Assembly: GCA_019747905.1 (NCBI GenBank)
Contig: JAIEQG010000025.1
Location: 1-64,000, forward strand
DNA from: Burkholderiales bacterium
GTDB taxonomy: Bacteria > Pseudomonadota > Gammaproteobacteria > Burkholderiales > Ga0077523
Reading direction: 5' to 3'
DNA: 64,000 bases
This document shows, piece by piece, positions 47,858-56,524 of this stretch (its first letter is position 1; each line of letters opens with the position of its first letter). Position numbers and translations under genes: made by a program. The notes under the pieces were generated by a model. It searched no databases and had not been told where the DNA came from. It saw only the letters and a list, made by a program, of their open reading frames with translations.

Positions 47858-48793
47858 TCATTCGCTCACCAGCGCTTCGGCGCGAGTGAACGACCAGCTG
47901 CGGGTCACCGAGAGAATGTCGTATTCCTTGCGGATGGCCGGCGGAAAAGGCGCGAACGGCGAGGCGAGTTCGATCACCCGGCGCGCGGCGCGATCGAGCA
48001 CGGCATGCCCGGACGAGCGTTCGATCTCGACCTTCTCGACGCTGCCGTCGGCGCGGATCGACACCGTGAGCAGCAGCGAGCCGAAGATGCCCTGGCGCTT
48101 GGCTTCCTCGGGGAAGTTGCGGGTGCCGATACGCTCGATCTTCTGGCGCCAGTCGTCGACGTACTGGGCATACACCACGCCTTCGGTGCGGGCACCGATG
48201 AACTTGCGCTTGGGCAGTTTCTGGTACTGGTCCATCTGTCGCGCGATCTGCGCTTCGAGCTTCTGGATCTCGAGCCGGCGCTGGTCCACTTCCACCGGGT
48301 CGCGCCCTTCGGCACGGTCCTGCGGCCGCTTCGGATTTTCCACCGGAACCTCGGTCCGGTAGTCGGACTTCAACTGCGCCATCATCCGCTGCACGTCCGC
48401 CTCGAGCTGCTCGATGCGGCGCGCCGCCACCGACATCTCGCTGGTGGTGCTGGCGGCGATGGCCGGCAGGTTGGTCTTGGCGCGCCGGTCTTCCTCGGTG
48501 TTGCCGCCGCCGTCGAGATCGGCCTGGGCCAGCGCATCGGCCTTGCGCGGCTTCTGCGCCGACTTGCTGTTGACCAGCACCACTTCCATGGGCGCGGTCA
48601 GGTGCTCCAGCCAACGGCCGTCGGGCGGCACGAACTTGATGAGCAGCAGGGTCGCGTGCGCCACCAGCGAGAGCGCGATCGCCACCGGCAGGATCTGGTT
48701 GCCGGCGTTGAGCGGCGCGAGATCGTCGAGATTCAGCGGCGCCGGAGAATAGGCTTGCGCAGACACCGTCGGGCGGGAGGAAGACGCACACAT
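47858..48793 (-). CDS. TonB-family energy transducer or cell-envelope protein
   Basis: A 311-residue protein with one membrane segment (about residues 35-55, ILPVAIALSLVAHATLLLI). A long charged, partly coiled-coil periplasmic region (about 115-200, around ARRIEQLEADVQRMMAQL) follows. The C-terminal TonB-like domain begins near YVDDWRQKIERIGTRNFPEEA and includes GSLLLTVSIRADGSVEKVEIERSSGH. It lacks a proline-rich Pro-Glu/Pro-Lys stretch, typical of true TonB, and no ExbB/ExbD is nearby. It might be a TonB or a related partner; I do not assign a symbol. Confidence 0.85.
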   Translation of the reverse strand: MCASSSRPTVSAQAYSPAPLNLDDLAPLNAGNQILPVAIALSLVAHATLLLIKFVPPDGRWLEHLTAPMEVVLVNSKSAQKPRKADALAQADLDGGGNTEEDRRAKTNLPAIAASTTSEMSVAARRIEQLEADVQRMMAQLKSDYRTEVPVENPKRPQDRAEGRDPVEVDQRRLEIQKLEAQIARQMDQYQKLPKRKFIGARTEGVVYAQYVDDWRQKIERIGTRNFPEEAKRQGIFGSLLLTVSIRADGSVEKVEIERSSGHAVLDRAARRVIELASPFAPFPPAIRKEYDILSVTRSWSFTRAEALVSE

Positions 48794-48819
48794 CGATTGT
48801 ATGCGAGGGCAGGCGGGCT

Positions 48820-50667
48820 TTAGGGAGTTTCCGCCACCTTGCCGACGAAGCGGCAGTCGCATTCCAGGGTGAGGAGGTCGATGGCGGACAACTCCACTTC
48901 GACCGGCGTGCCTGCGGCCAGGTCGGGCAACGACGGCGTCCGCAGGTAGAGCGGAATGCGGTCGATGCGCACCAGGCTTTCGCGCACGACGCTCGCCCGC
49001 GTGCGCTGCGCCGCTTCCTGCAGGATCCAGCGCAGGCACCAGTAACGCTCCATGCCGCGCTGAAACTCGGCGTAGGCGTCGTAGGCGAGCTCGAAATCGC
49101 GCATGGCGATGACCAGTTCGTCGCCGCCCTTGCGGTAGGGCGGGGCCTCGCCCCGGGTGAGGGCGATGATCTGGCGCTGGTTCACCAGGTCGACGAAGCG
49201 CCGCAACGGCGAACTCGACCAGGCGTACTGCGCGACACCCAGGCCTTCGTGCGGCGCCGGGACGGTGGACATGCGCACCTTCCCGCCCCCCTGCACCCGA
49301 TAGATGCCGGGCACGTCCGCCTGGGAGAGCTGCCGGCCCCATTCCGCGTTGGCGAGGATCATCATCTCCGCCACGAGCTTGTCCACGGGCGAACCGCGCT
49401 TGCGTTCGACGATGCGCACCCGGTCGTCATCGACATAGAAGTTGTAGTCCTGGCGGTCCGGCCCGTTGTCGGCCTTGCCGCGGGCCGCCTCGAGCACGCC
49501 GGCGTAGCGCCACAGCAACTCGAGTTCGGTCCCCCACGGAAAGTCCATGGTGCCGGCCGCCAGAGTGGTTTCGTTGAACCGGTCCTCCAGCGTGTCGTGC
49601 CGCAGGTTCGCCGCGATGGTGACGCGCTCGATCCGGGTGTCGAACCCGGCCGGCGCGAGATCGGCGTCGATGAGTGCATACAGCGACAACACCGGGCGCA
49701 CGCTGCCCTGCGCCAAAGTGAATCGATCGATGACGGCATCGGGGAGCATCGTGATCTTGCGCCCCGGCATGTAGACGGTGGACAGGCGTCGTGCCGCCAC
49801 CTGATCCAGGGGTCCGCCGACGCCGATGCCGAGCGCCGGTGCCGCGATATGGATGCCGATCTTCCAGCCGCCGCCCGCCAAGGCCGTCACGGACAGCGCG
49901 TCGTCGATCTCGGTGGTGGTCGCGTCGTCGATGCTGAAGGCCTGGACCTCGGCCAGCGGCAATCCGGCGAAGTCGTCGGCAGGCTCGACCGCATCGAACC
50001 CCGTGCCTTGCGGGAAATGTTCGCGCAGGAAGCGCCGCAGATGATAGTCGTGGCTCGAGGGAATGGCGCCGCAGCGCTCCAGGAGATGCGGCGCGCCGAG
50101 TCCGGTTGCGGCGCAGGCAGCCTCGAGCGCCTTGAACTCGATCGAGCCCTTGTCCGGTTCGTACAGGAGTTCGTCGAGCTTGGTGCGAATCCCCTCCGGC
50201 AGCTCGAAGCGCGTGAGCTGAGCGACGTACTCGGCCTGCGCGGCCGCCTGCTGCCGCTTGCGTTCCACGCTCGCGAGGGCCGCCTTGAGCGCATCGGCCG
50301 GTGCCGCCCGGTAGCGCCCCTTGCCTTTCTTGTAGAAATGCATGGGTGAACCGTGCAGGCGGATCAGCAGGCCCGCCGATTCCGGGGGGGAGGGTTCGTG
50401 CCCGAAGTAGTCCTTCGCGAGAACGCCGAACTCGAACTCGTCCTGCGGCGCCACTTCCCACAGGAAGTTCGCGTCGAGTTCGTCCGCCACCTTCTGCGCG
50501 CTGTCGAGGAACGGCGTCAGGCCCGGCTGCTCGAACCGCAGCACCACGGCATTCGCCTTGATCTTGCTGCGCTTGCCGTGCGCGGCCTCGACCTGCAGCG
50601 AGGTGTTGTTGTCGGCGAGCACGGCGCCTACCTTGAAGGCGCCGTCCTCCTCGTAGAACACGTTCAC
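48820..50667 (-). CDS. RNase II/RNase R-family exoribonuclease (RNB domain)
   Basis: A 615-residue processive 3'-5' exoribonuclease-like protein. The RNB domain holds IDDATTTEIDDALSV, where three of the four E. coli RNase II aspartates are aspartate and the second is glutamate, a known variation in betaproteobacterial and plastid members. The N-terminus MNVFYEEDGAFKVGAVLADN resembles a cold-shock-type beta barrel. The start is GTG 50667; about 55 upstream codons in frame are a shadow of the esterase gene. A C-terminal S1-like end is present (CDCRFVGKVAETP). Which RNA it processes is unknown. Confidence 0.88.
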   Translation of the reverse strand: MNVFYEEDGAFKVGAVLADNNTSLQVEAAHGKRSKIKANAVVLRFEQPGLTPFLDSAQKVADELDANFLWEVAPQDEFEFGVLAKDYFGHEPSPPESAGLLIRLHGSPMHFYKKGKGRYRAAPADALKAALASVERKRQQAAAQAEYVAQLTRFELPEGIRTKLDELLYEPDKGSIEFKALEAACAATGLGAPHLLERCGAIPSSHDYHLRRFLREHFPQGTGFDAVEPADDFAGLPLAEVQAFSIDDATTTEIDDALSVTALAGGGWKIGIHIAAPALGIGVGGPLDQVAARRLSTVYMPGRKITMLPDAVIDRFTLAQGSVRPVLSLYALIDADLAPAGFDTRIERVTIAANLRHDTLEDRFNETTLAAGTMDFPWGTELELLWRYAGVLEAARGKADNGPDRQDYNFYVDDDRVRIVERKRGSPVDKLVAEMMILANAEWGRQLSQADVPGIYRVQGGGKVRMSTVPAPHEGLGVAQYAWSSSPLRRFVDLVNQRQIIALTRGEAPPYRKGGDELVIAMRDFELAYDAYAEFQRGMERYWCLRWILQEAAQRTRASVVRESLVRIDRIPLYLRTPSLPDLAAGTPVEVELSAIDLLTLECDCRFVGKVAETP

Positions 50668-50698
50668 GATGGAATACTTCAGGGCAAAAGGGGCGCGA

Positions 50699-51286
50699 TT
50701 ATAGCTGCCGGGTCGCCACCCGCCGGTCGCCGAAGGCGAGCACGGACTCGAGATGTTGTTCGAAATCGGCGAAGCCGTGATCCGAGCCCTGCACCACGAG
50801 CTGCCGAGCCCCGGCGTACTTCGCCACGGCAACGCGGTAGTCGAGCACCTCGTCGCCGGTGGTCACCATGAGGTAGTAGCGCTCGAGGCGGGTCGGATTC
50901 GCGACGTGATAGGCGGCCATCTGAGCAAGGTGGTCGCGCGTCAACTCGTAGGCCGCACCGGTGTACAGGTTGCGCTGCGGCCCGAGGTAGGCCTCGAGGC
51001 CCACGTGCGGGTCGATGGCAGGATTCACCAGCACGGCACGGCAACCGTGATGCTCGGCGAGCCAGGTGCCATAGAAACCACCGAGCGAACTGCCCACCAG
51101 GGTGACCGACTCTGGATCACGGCCTTGGAACAGCGCTTCGAGTTGGTGCATGGCCTCCCGTGGCCAGGGAGACAGTGCGGGGCATGCGAACTCGTCGCCG
51201 CGACCGAGCGCCGTCAGGCGCGCGTGCAACTGCTGCGCCTTGATCGACGCCGGTGCGCTGTTGAAGCCGTGGATGTAGAGGTACAT
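50699..51286 (-). CDS. YqiA/UPF0227-type esterase
   Basis: A 195-residue cytoplasmic alpha/beta hydrolase. YIHGFNSAP gives the oxyanion region, Ser67 in GSSLGG is the nucleophile, and Asp145 in TGDEVLDY and His170 in GSDHGF complete the triad. This layout and length match the E. coli YqiA group, reported as an esterase on short-chain acyl esters. Natural substrate unknown. It precedes the RNB gene by 31 bases on the same strand and is divergent from the amidase gene. Confidence 0.88.
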   Translation of the reverse strand: MYLYIHGFNSAPASIKAQQLHARLTALGRGDEFACPALSPWPREAMHQLEALFQGRDPESVTLVGSSLGGFYGTWLAEHHGCRAVLVNPAIDPHVGLEAYLGPQRNLYTGAAYELTRDHLAQMAAYHVANPTRLERYYLMVTTGDEVLDYRVAVAKYAGARQLVVQGSDHGFADFEQHLESVLAFGDRRVATRQL

Positions 51287-51356
51287 GAGCGCAGTGCATG
51301 GACGCGGGTTTGCTTACCCTATCATTCTTCCCGCCCGCCATGATCGAGACTCTCCC

Positions 51357-52685
51357 ATGCCCAACCGCCGCGACTTCCTCGCCGGTGCCGCCGCTGCGGC
51401 GGCCCTGCCCATGATGCCCAGTGCCCACGCCGAAACCAACGAACGTCCCGAGATCGCGGCGCTCGCCGCCGGCCACATCGGGCAATACCAGGGCGGCGTC
51501 TATCTGCTGCCCGCCACCAGTGAAACCGTGCAGTGGGGCTGGTTCGACAACAGCGAAGAGCCGCGGGCCCGGATCCGTTCCGGCGACACGCTGGTCATGG
51601 AAACCATGATGGCCTCCATGAACCAGGTGCTGCCGGGCGTGCCGGTGGACGAGATCACACGCCTGCGCTTGGCACACCCGGGTCGCGGGCCCCACACCAT
51701 CACCGGGCCGGTGTTCGTCGAAGGCGCGATGCCCGGCGACGTGCTGAAGATCCGCTTGAACCGCATTGTCCCGCGCGCCTACGGCGCCAACTGGAATCTC
51801 CCCGGCGAGCTCAAGCTGGGGCAGTTCCCCGACGTCTTCCGTCAGCCCCAGGTGAAGTACTTCTTCTTCGACATGCACCGCGGTGTCACCGAGTTCCTGC
51901 CGGGCATAGAACTGCCGGTGCGGCCGTTTCCGGGCATCGTCGGCGTCGCGCGCGCCGAGAGCGGCAAGTTCAGCACCGTGCCGCCCGGACCGTTCGGCGG
52001 CAACATGGACGTGCGCGAGCTGGTGCAGGGCGCCACGCTGTACCTGCCCGTGTTCGTCGACGGCGCGCTGCTGTGGTCGGGGGATTCCCACGCGGCCCAG
52101 GGCAACGGCGAGATCAACCTGACCGCCATCGAGACCGCCTTCAACGAACTCAACATGACCATCGAGGTGGTGAAGGGCAACACCATCGCCTGGCCGCGCA
52201 TCGAGACGCCGACGCACTGGATCACCGTCGGCTATGACCGCGACCTCGACAAGGCGCTCGACATCCTCGAGGAAGAGACGGTGAAGTTCCTCACGGACTC
52301 GCGCGGACTGAGCGCGACGGCGGCGCGCAAGTTCATGAGCGCCCACGGCGACTGCCGGGTGTCGGAAGTGGTGAACCAGTTGAAGGGCGTCTACTGCATG
52401 CTGCCGAAGCGGCCGGGCAAGCCCATGCCCGACCGGCCGACGCAGGAGACGCGCAGCAACTTCGTCACCCACACCACCGATCGCAGCGCGCAAACGGCGA
52501 TGAACGACGCAGCGATGCAGATGATCGTGGCGCTGCAGGAGCGCAAGCAGCTGAGCGCGCTCGATGCTTACTCGCTGGCGAGCCTCGCGATGGACGCGCG
52601 CATCGGCCGGCTCGAACCGGGCGCGCGGAGCATCCATTGCCTGCTGCCGAAGAAGCTGTGGGTGCCGGCGAAAGGCAAACCGTAA
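51357..52685 (+). CDS. Secreted acetamidase/formamidase-family protein
   Basis: A 442-residue protein with a Tat-type signal (NRRDFLAGAAAAAAL, then SAHAE), so it is probably exported folded. The body is of the FmdA/AmdA acetamidase-formamidase family: LKIRLNRIVP, the catalytic-metal region SGDSHAAQGNGEI and TAIETAFNELNMT. Family members hydrolyse formamide or short amides to ammonia. Substrate here is unknown, and periplasmic location is unusual compared with the cytoplasmic members. A possible -10 TATCAT is at 51320-51325. Convergent with the NnrU gene, with a hairpin repeat between. Confidence 0.88.
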   Translation: MPNRRDFLAGAAAAAALPMMPSAHAETNERPEIAALAAGHIGQYQGGVYLLPATSETVQWGWFDNSEEPRARIRSGDTLVMETMMASMNQVLPGVPVDEITRLRLAHPGRGPHTITGPVFVEGAMPGDVLKIRLNRIVPRAYGANWNLPGELKLGQFPDVFRQPQVKYFFFDMHRGVTEFLPGIELPVRPFPGIVGVARAESGKFSTVPPGPFGGNMDVRELVQGATLYLPVFVDGALLWSGDSHAAQGNGEINLTAIETAFNELNMTIEVVKGNTIAWPRIETPTHWITVGYDRDLDKALDILEEETVKFLTDSRGLSATAARKFMSAHGDCRVSEVVNQLKGVYCMLPKRPGKPMPDRPTQETRSNFVTHTTDRSAQTAMNDAAMQMIVALQERKQLSALDAYSLASLAMDARIGRLEPGARSIHCLLPKKLWVPAKGKP

Positions 52686-52689
52686 AGCG

Positions 52690-52790
52690 TGAAACACGAA
52701 GGACGCGAAGGGCACGAAGGAAACGCCGAGGGCAGACCGCGGACTTCCTTCGTGTTCCTTGGTGCCCTTCGCGTCCTTCGTGTTGAAAGC
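52690..52790. repeat. ACGAAGG-type palindromic repeat, copy 1
   Basis: Two arms of 22 perfect bases, at 52694-52715 and 52762-52783, are inverted repeats built from short ACGAAGG-like units (CACGAAGGACGCGAAGG on the left). Fairly similar units continue on both sides. The spacer lies between the convergent amidase and NnrU genes, so as RNA it would form a long hairpin at the 3' ends of both. A second copy is at 62440-62572. Confidence 0.8.
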
Positions 52791-52808
52791 GGTTGATTTG
52801 CCGGCCGC

Positions 52809-53390
52809 TCAGCCGCCGAACGGAGCCACCCCGATCCACCACGCGTGCAGCCAGAACGCAAACGCGGCCCAGGCGACGCCACCCACGACCACGGTGATCA
52901 GAGTCGGCACTGCCTGACCGGCAGGATAGGTCTTGCCCGCGGCTCGGTCCCGCTGGCGCATCGACTTGAAGGCCAGCACCGCCCACGCGAGGAACGCACC
53001 GAACAAAAGGATGTCGGCCAATGTGCCGTTGGCGAGCAAGTGCGCGAACGCCCAGACCTTCACACCCGCGACCATCGGGTGTTGCACTTTCGCCTTGATC
53101 GCGTTGCGCGGCACGTAGGCCGCCGCGAGCAGCACGAAGGAGAGCAGCGTCAACAGCGCGGCGACGTGGCGGGTCCAGACCGGCGGCGCCCAGATCGCAA
53201 TGGGCTCCGCGCGAGCCAGGCTGTAGCCCCAGACGATCAGCACGAAGCCGATCGCGGACACCACGGAGTAGAGGCCCTTCCACTTGCCGTCGCCGAGTTT
53301 GGTGCGCTGGCGCGTGCGCCAGTCGTCCGCGAAGATACGAACGGAATGCATGCCGAGAAACAGGACGAGACCTAGGATCAGCGGGATCAT
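52809..53390 (-). CDS. NnrU-family membrane protein
   Basis: A 193-residue inner-membrane protein of about six hydrophobic segments. MHSVRIFADDWR at the N-terminus and HPMVAGVKVWAFAHLLANG in the middle are family signatures of NnrU, linked in alphaproteobacteria to nitrite and nitric oxide metabolism; the fold resembles isoprenylcysteine methyltransferases. No denitrification gene is seen in this window, so that role is only by family. The ATG at 53390 is used. Confidence 0.85.
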   Translation of the reverse strand: MIPLILGLVLFLGMHSVRIFADDWRTRQRTKLGDGKWKGLYSVVSAIGFVLIVWGYSLARAEPIAIWAPPVWTRHVAALLTLLSFVLLAAAYVPRNAIKAKVQHPMVAGVKVWAFAHLLANGTLADILLFGAFLAWAVLAFKSMRQRDRAAGKTYPAGQAVPTLITVVVGGVAWAAFAFWLHAWWIGVAPFGG

Positions 53391-53462
53391 GGGGCACCTG
53401 TCGAGAAGGAGAGCCGCGCCGCGAGGGTACTACGGGTGCCGCGCGGAGCGGAACGTCAACGG

Positions 53463-54308
53463 TCAGAGCTTGAGCATGCCGCGTCCGATGTCGACGACAC
53501 GCCCGCTCACACGGATCAACCGGTCGGCATCCACGCTGAGTCCGAGGCGGCACGCGCGGCCGAGGTGGTCGCCCTGGTGCACCGTCAACCGCACCGGCAA
53601 TGCGCGCTTGGTCGCGATCAGCCACCCGCCGAGATTGGCGCACGCCGACCCGGTGCCTGGGTCTTCCATGATCACGCCAGGCTGCTTCTCGAAGAAGAAG
53701 CGCGTGGCGACCGACCCATCAGGTCGTTCGAACCAGATATAGATCTTCACCATGCCACGATGGTTGGCCCAGCGTTTCGCAAGTTCCGGCACGGCCACTG
53801 CGCGGCGCACGGCGTCCTCGGACAGGAGCGGCACCAACAGCTGCTCCATGCCGGTGTTGACCCACAGCGGCGTTGCGCCGATGTCGGTCGGAACGACATT
53901 CAACATGCTCGCGAGGTCCTGCAGCGACGCTTCCGGCTTGCGCCACTGCGGGGCGTTGGCCTGCAGCGTGAAGGAATCGCCGACCCGCTCGACCGGGATG
54001 ACGCCGGCCTGCATGTCCAGGACGAGGCGGTCGCCCGTACGCTTCAGTTCGCTCACTACCGCAGCCGTGCCGAGCGTCGGATGTCCCGCGAACGGCAATT
54101 CGCCGTTGGGCGTGAAGATGCGCACGGCCGCATCCGCGCGCTCCGACGGCAAGACGAACGTGGTCTCGGACAGGTTGAACTGGATCGCGAGCGCCAGCAT
54201 GTCCGCGTCGGTGAGTCCGCTGCCGTCCTCGAACACGCACAACGGATTGCCCGACAACACGCTTTCGTGCGCAAAGACGTTGACCAGCCGGTAGGCGTAC
54301 TCAGCCAC
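53463..54308 (-). CDS. PhzF-family isomerase
   Basis: A 281-residue protein of the diaminopimelate-epimerase fold. Glu48 in LSETTFVL is the catalytic residue of PhzF, with GHPTLGTA and DPGTGSACANLGGWL as further signatures. PhzF itself isomerises a phenazine precursor; most relatives have unknown substrates, and no phenazine gene is in the window. The start at 54308 lies directly beside an R1 repeat; mpl precedes it on the strand. Confidence 0.9.
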   Translation of the reverse strand: MAEYAYRLVNVFAHESVLSGNPLCVFEDGSGLTDADMLALAIQFNLSETTFVLPSERADAAVRIFTPNGELPFAGHPTLGTAAVVSELKRTGDRLVLDMQAGVIPVERVGDSFTLQANAPQWRKPEASLQDLASMLNVVPTDIGATPLWVNTGMEQLLVPLLSEDAVRRAVAVPELAKRWANHRGMVKIYIWFERPDGSVATRFFFEKQPGVIMEDPGTGSACANLGGWLIATKRALPVRLTVHQGDHLGRACRLGLSVDADRLIRVSGRVVDIGRGMLKL

Positions 54309-54415
54309 AGCACGCGCCGGGCCGCCCCAAGCGAGCTGGCCCCCTCGGGGGGAAGGGCCGAAGGCACTTCGGGGGGGAGGTCACCTTACACGCGCCGGGC
54401 CGCCCCAAGCGATAG
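54309..54415 (-). repeat. Spacer repeat R1 (mpl-phzF spacer)
   Basis: The complete 107-base spacer between mpl and phzF is repeat. On the minus strand it begins directly after the mpl stop codon with CTATCGCTTGGGGCGGCCCG, a fragment of the core, and continues as R1 (CCCCCCCGAAGTGCCTTCGGCC, then CCCCCCGAGGGGGCCAGC). It is the same orientation relative to the upstream stop codon as copies after hemB, purH and recG. Confidence 0.75.
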
Positions 54416-55762
54416 TCATCTCCCCAGGCGCTCGAGCAGCTTGCCGTGGATGCCGCCAAAGCCGCCGTTGCTCATCACGAGCACGTGGTCGCCGGATTTC
54501 GCTTCGACGGCGATCGCTTCGACCAACTGCCCGAGATCCTCGAAGGTCTGTGCCTTCGCACCGAGCGGTTTGAGCGCATCCGCGGCATCCCAGCCCAATC
54601 CACCGGCGTAGCAGAACACCTTTTCGGCATCGACCAGACTGCCGGGCAACAACGCTTTCATCACGCCCAGCTTCATGGTGTTCGAGCGCGGCTCCAGCAC
54701 CGCGAGGATGCGGGCCTTGCCCACCTTGCGCCGCAGCCCCGCGATCGTGGTCTCGACGGCGGTCGGGTGGTGCGCGAAATCGTCGTACACGGTGATGCCG
54801 TCGACCACGCCGCGCACTTCCATGCGGCGCTTGACCCCCTTGAACGCGCCGAGCGCCTCGATGGCGACGTCCACAGGGACGCCGACGTGACGGGCTGCCG
54901 CGATCGCCGCCAGCGCGTTCATGCGGTTGTGGGCCCCGAGCTGGTCCCATTGCACGCGGCCGAGTCTGGCACCTCCCAGCAGAACGTCGAATGCGCCGTC
55001 CGCATCCGCTCCCGCCTCCTGCCAGCCGGCATCGGCGCCGAAGCGCTCCACCGGCGTCCAGCACCCGCGCGCCAGCACCCGGTCCATGCTTTCCTCGATG
55101 CCGTTGGCGACGATGAGGCCGTTGCCCGGCACGGTGCGCACGAGATGGTGGAACTGTGTCTCGATGGCGGCGAGGTCGGAAAAGATGTCCGCGTGATCGA
55201 ACTCGAGATTGTTGAGGATCGCGGTGCGCGGCCGGTAGTGGACGAACTTCGAGCGCTTGTCGAAGAACGCCGTGTCGTACTCGTCGGCTTCGATCACGAA
55301 GAAGGGATCGCTCGTGGTCCGCGCCGACAAGCCGAAATCGAGCGGCACGCCGCCGATCAGGAAGCCGGGATTCAGCTTGGCGTACTCCAGGATCCACGCC
55401 AGCATGGAAGTGGTGGTGGTCTTGCCGTGGGTGCCCGCCACCGCGAGCACCCATTTTTCGCGCAGCACCGATTCGGCCAGCCATTGCGGCCCCGAGACGT
55501 ACGGCAGGCCGCGGTTCAGTATCTCTTCCATCAGCGGATTGCCGCGCGAGACCACGTTGCCGATCACGAAGAGGTCGCAGCCGATGTCCGCCTGCTCCGG
55601 CCCGAAGCCTTCGGTCAACTCGATGCCCTGGGCCTCGAGCTGGGTGCTCATGGGCGGGTACACGTTGGCATCGCAGCCCGTGACCTTGTGGCCGGCCTGC
55701 TTCGCGATCACGGCGATGCCGCCCATGAAAGTGCCGCAGATACCGAGGATGTGGATGTGCAT
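54416..55762 (-). CDS. mpl: UDP-N-acetylmuramate:L-alanyl-gamma-D-glutamyl-meso-diaminopimelate ligase
   Basis: Murein peptide ligase that reattaches the recycled tripeptide to UDP-MurNAc. 448 residues with the Mur-ligase three-domain layout. HILGICGTFMGGIAVIA is the first glycine-rich motif, AGTHGKTTTTSML is the P-loop near 110, followed by EADEYDTAFFD and HNRMNALAAIAAA. The IGGVPLDFG and DFAHHPTA segments mark Mpl against MurC. It complements AmgK and MurU in this window: both use recycled murein pieces to produce UDP-MurNAc derivatives. Confidence 0.96.
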   Translation of the reverse strand: MHIHILGICGTFMGGIAVIAKQAGHKVTGCDANVYPPMSTQLEAQGIELTEGFGPEQADIGCDLFVIGNVVSRGNPLMEEILNRGLPYVSGPQWLAESVLREKWVLAVAGTHGKTTTTSMLAWILEYAKLNPGFLIGGVPLDFGLSARTTSDPFFVIEADEYDTAFFDKRSKFVHYRPRTAILNNLEFDHADIFSDLAAIETQFHHLVRTVPGNGLIVANGIEESMDRVLARGCWTPVERFGADAGWQEAGADADGAFDVLLGGARLGRVQWDQLGAHNRMNALAAIAAARHVGVPVDVAIEALGAFKGVKRRMEVRGVVDGITVYDDFAHHPTAVETTIAGLRRKVGKARILAVLEPRSNTMKLGVMKALLPGSLVDAEKVFCYAGGLGWDAADALKPLGAKAQTFEDLGQLVEAIAVEAKSGDHVLVMSNGGFGGIHGKLLERLGR

Positions 55763-55789
55763 CGGATGAATCGCGCGTGGTCCGCGCCG

Positions 55790-56524
55790 TCAGTTCGGGT
55801 CGGCCGGCATCATATCGCCTTCAGCAACGGCAAAACCCATCAGCGCGGCGATGCGATCGGCATCCCCGGCCAGTTCCCCGCTCGCACCCTGCCAGGCGAG
55901 GCGTCCGCGATCCAGCACGGCGGCTCGGGCCGTCAATGCGAGCGCTTTCTCGACGTGCTGCTCGGCCAGCAGGATCGCAACGCCCTCGTCCGCAAGGCGC
56001 CGGATCGCATCTTCCAGTTCGTCGATGACGATGGGGGCCAGCCCTTCGAACGGCTCGTCCAGCAGCAACAGCTTCGGATTGAGCATCAATGCGCGGCCGA
56101 TCGCGAGCATCTGCTGCTCGCCGCCCGAGAGTTGCCCGCCGCGATGCCGGCGGCGTTCTGCGAGCCGGGGGAACAGCTCGTGAACGCGTTCCAGGGTCCA
56201 GGGTCCGGCACGGCCGACCACAGTGAGATTCTCGGTCACCGACAGGGATGGAAAGATGGCGCGCTCCTGCGGGACCCACGCGATGCCGGCACGCGCCCGC
56301 CGAAGTGGCGACCAGCGGGTGATTTCATGGCTGCCGAAGCGCACGGTTCCGGCGCGCTGCCGGGCAAGACCCAGCAGCGCAGCGATCAGGGTCGACTTGC
56401 CCGCGCCGTTCCTGCCCAGGAGGGCGAGCCCCGCCCGGGGCAGCGCCAGCGAAACATCCTCCAGCACGATCGCATCGCCGTAGCCGGCGGTCAGGTGCTC
56501 CGCTTCGAGAACCGTATCGTTCAT
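55790..56524 (-). CDS. livF: ABC transporter ATP-binding protein LivF-like (system 2)
   Basis: 244-residue ATPase with Walker A GRNGAGKST, signature LSGGEQQMLAIGRAL and Walker B LLLLDEPFEGLAPI. The switch histidine is AEQHVEKA. The start ATG 56524 overlaps the livG stop by four bases. Last gene of a second, compact livKHMGF cluster, all with 4-base overlaps between its transporter genes; mpl follows. It shares only moderate similarity with LivF of system 1, so this is not a recent duplicate. Confidence 0.94.
   Translation of the reverse strand: MNDTVLEAEHLTAGYGDAIVLEDVSLALPRAGLALLGRNGAGKSTLIAALLGLARQRAGTVRFGSHEITRWSPLRRARAGIAWVPQERAIFPSLSVTENLTVVGRAGPWTLERVHELFPRLAERRRHRGGQLSGGEQQMLAIGRALMLNPKLLLLDEPFEGLAPIVIDELEDAIRRLADEGVAILLAEQHVEKALALTARAAVLDRGRLAWQGASGELAGDADRIAALMGFAVAEGDMMPADPN

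Noticed and set aside
52809-54308. Denitrification or phenazine cluster suggested by NnrU and PhzF
   Set aside because: No other gene of either pathway is in the window; both families have many members of unknown function.
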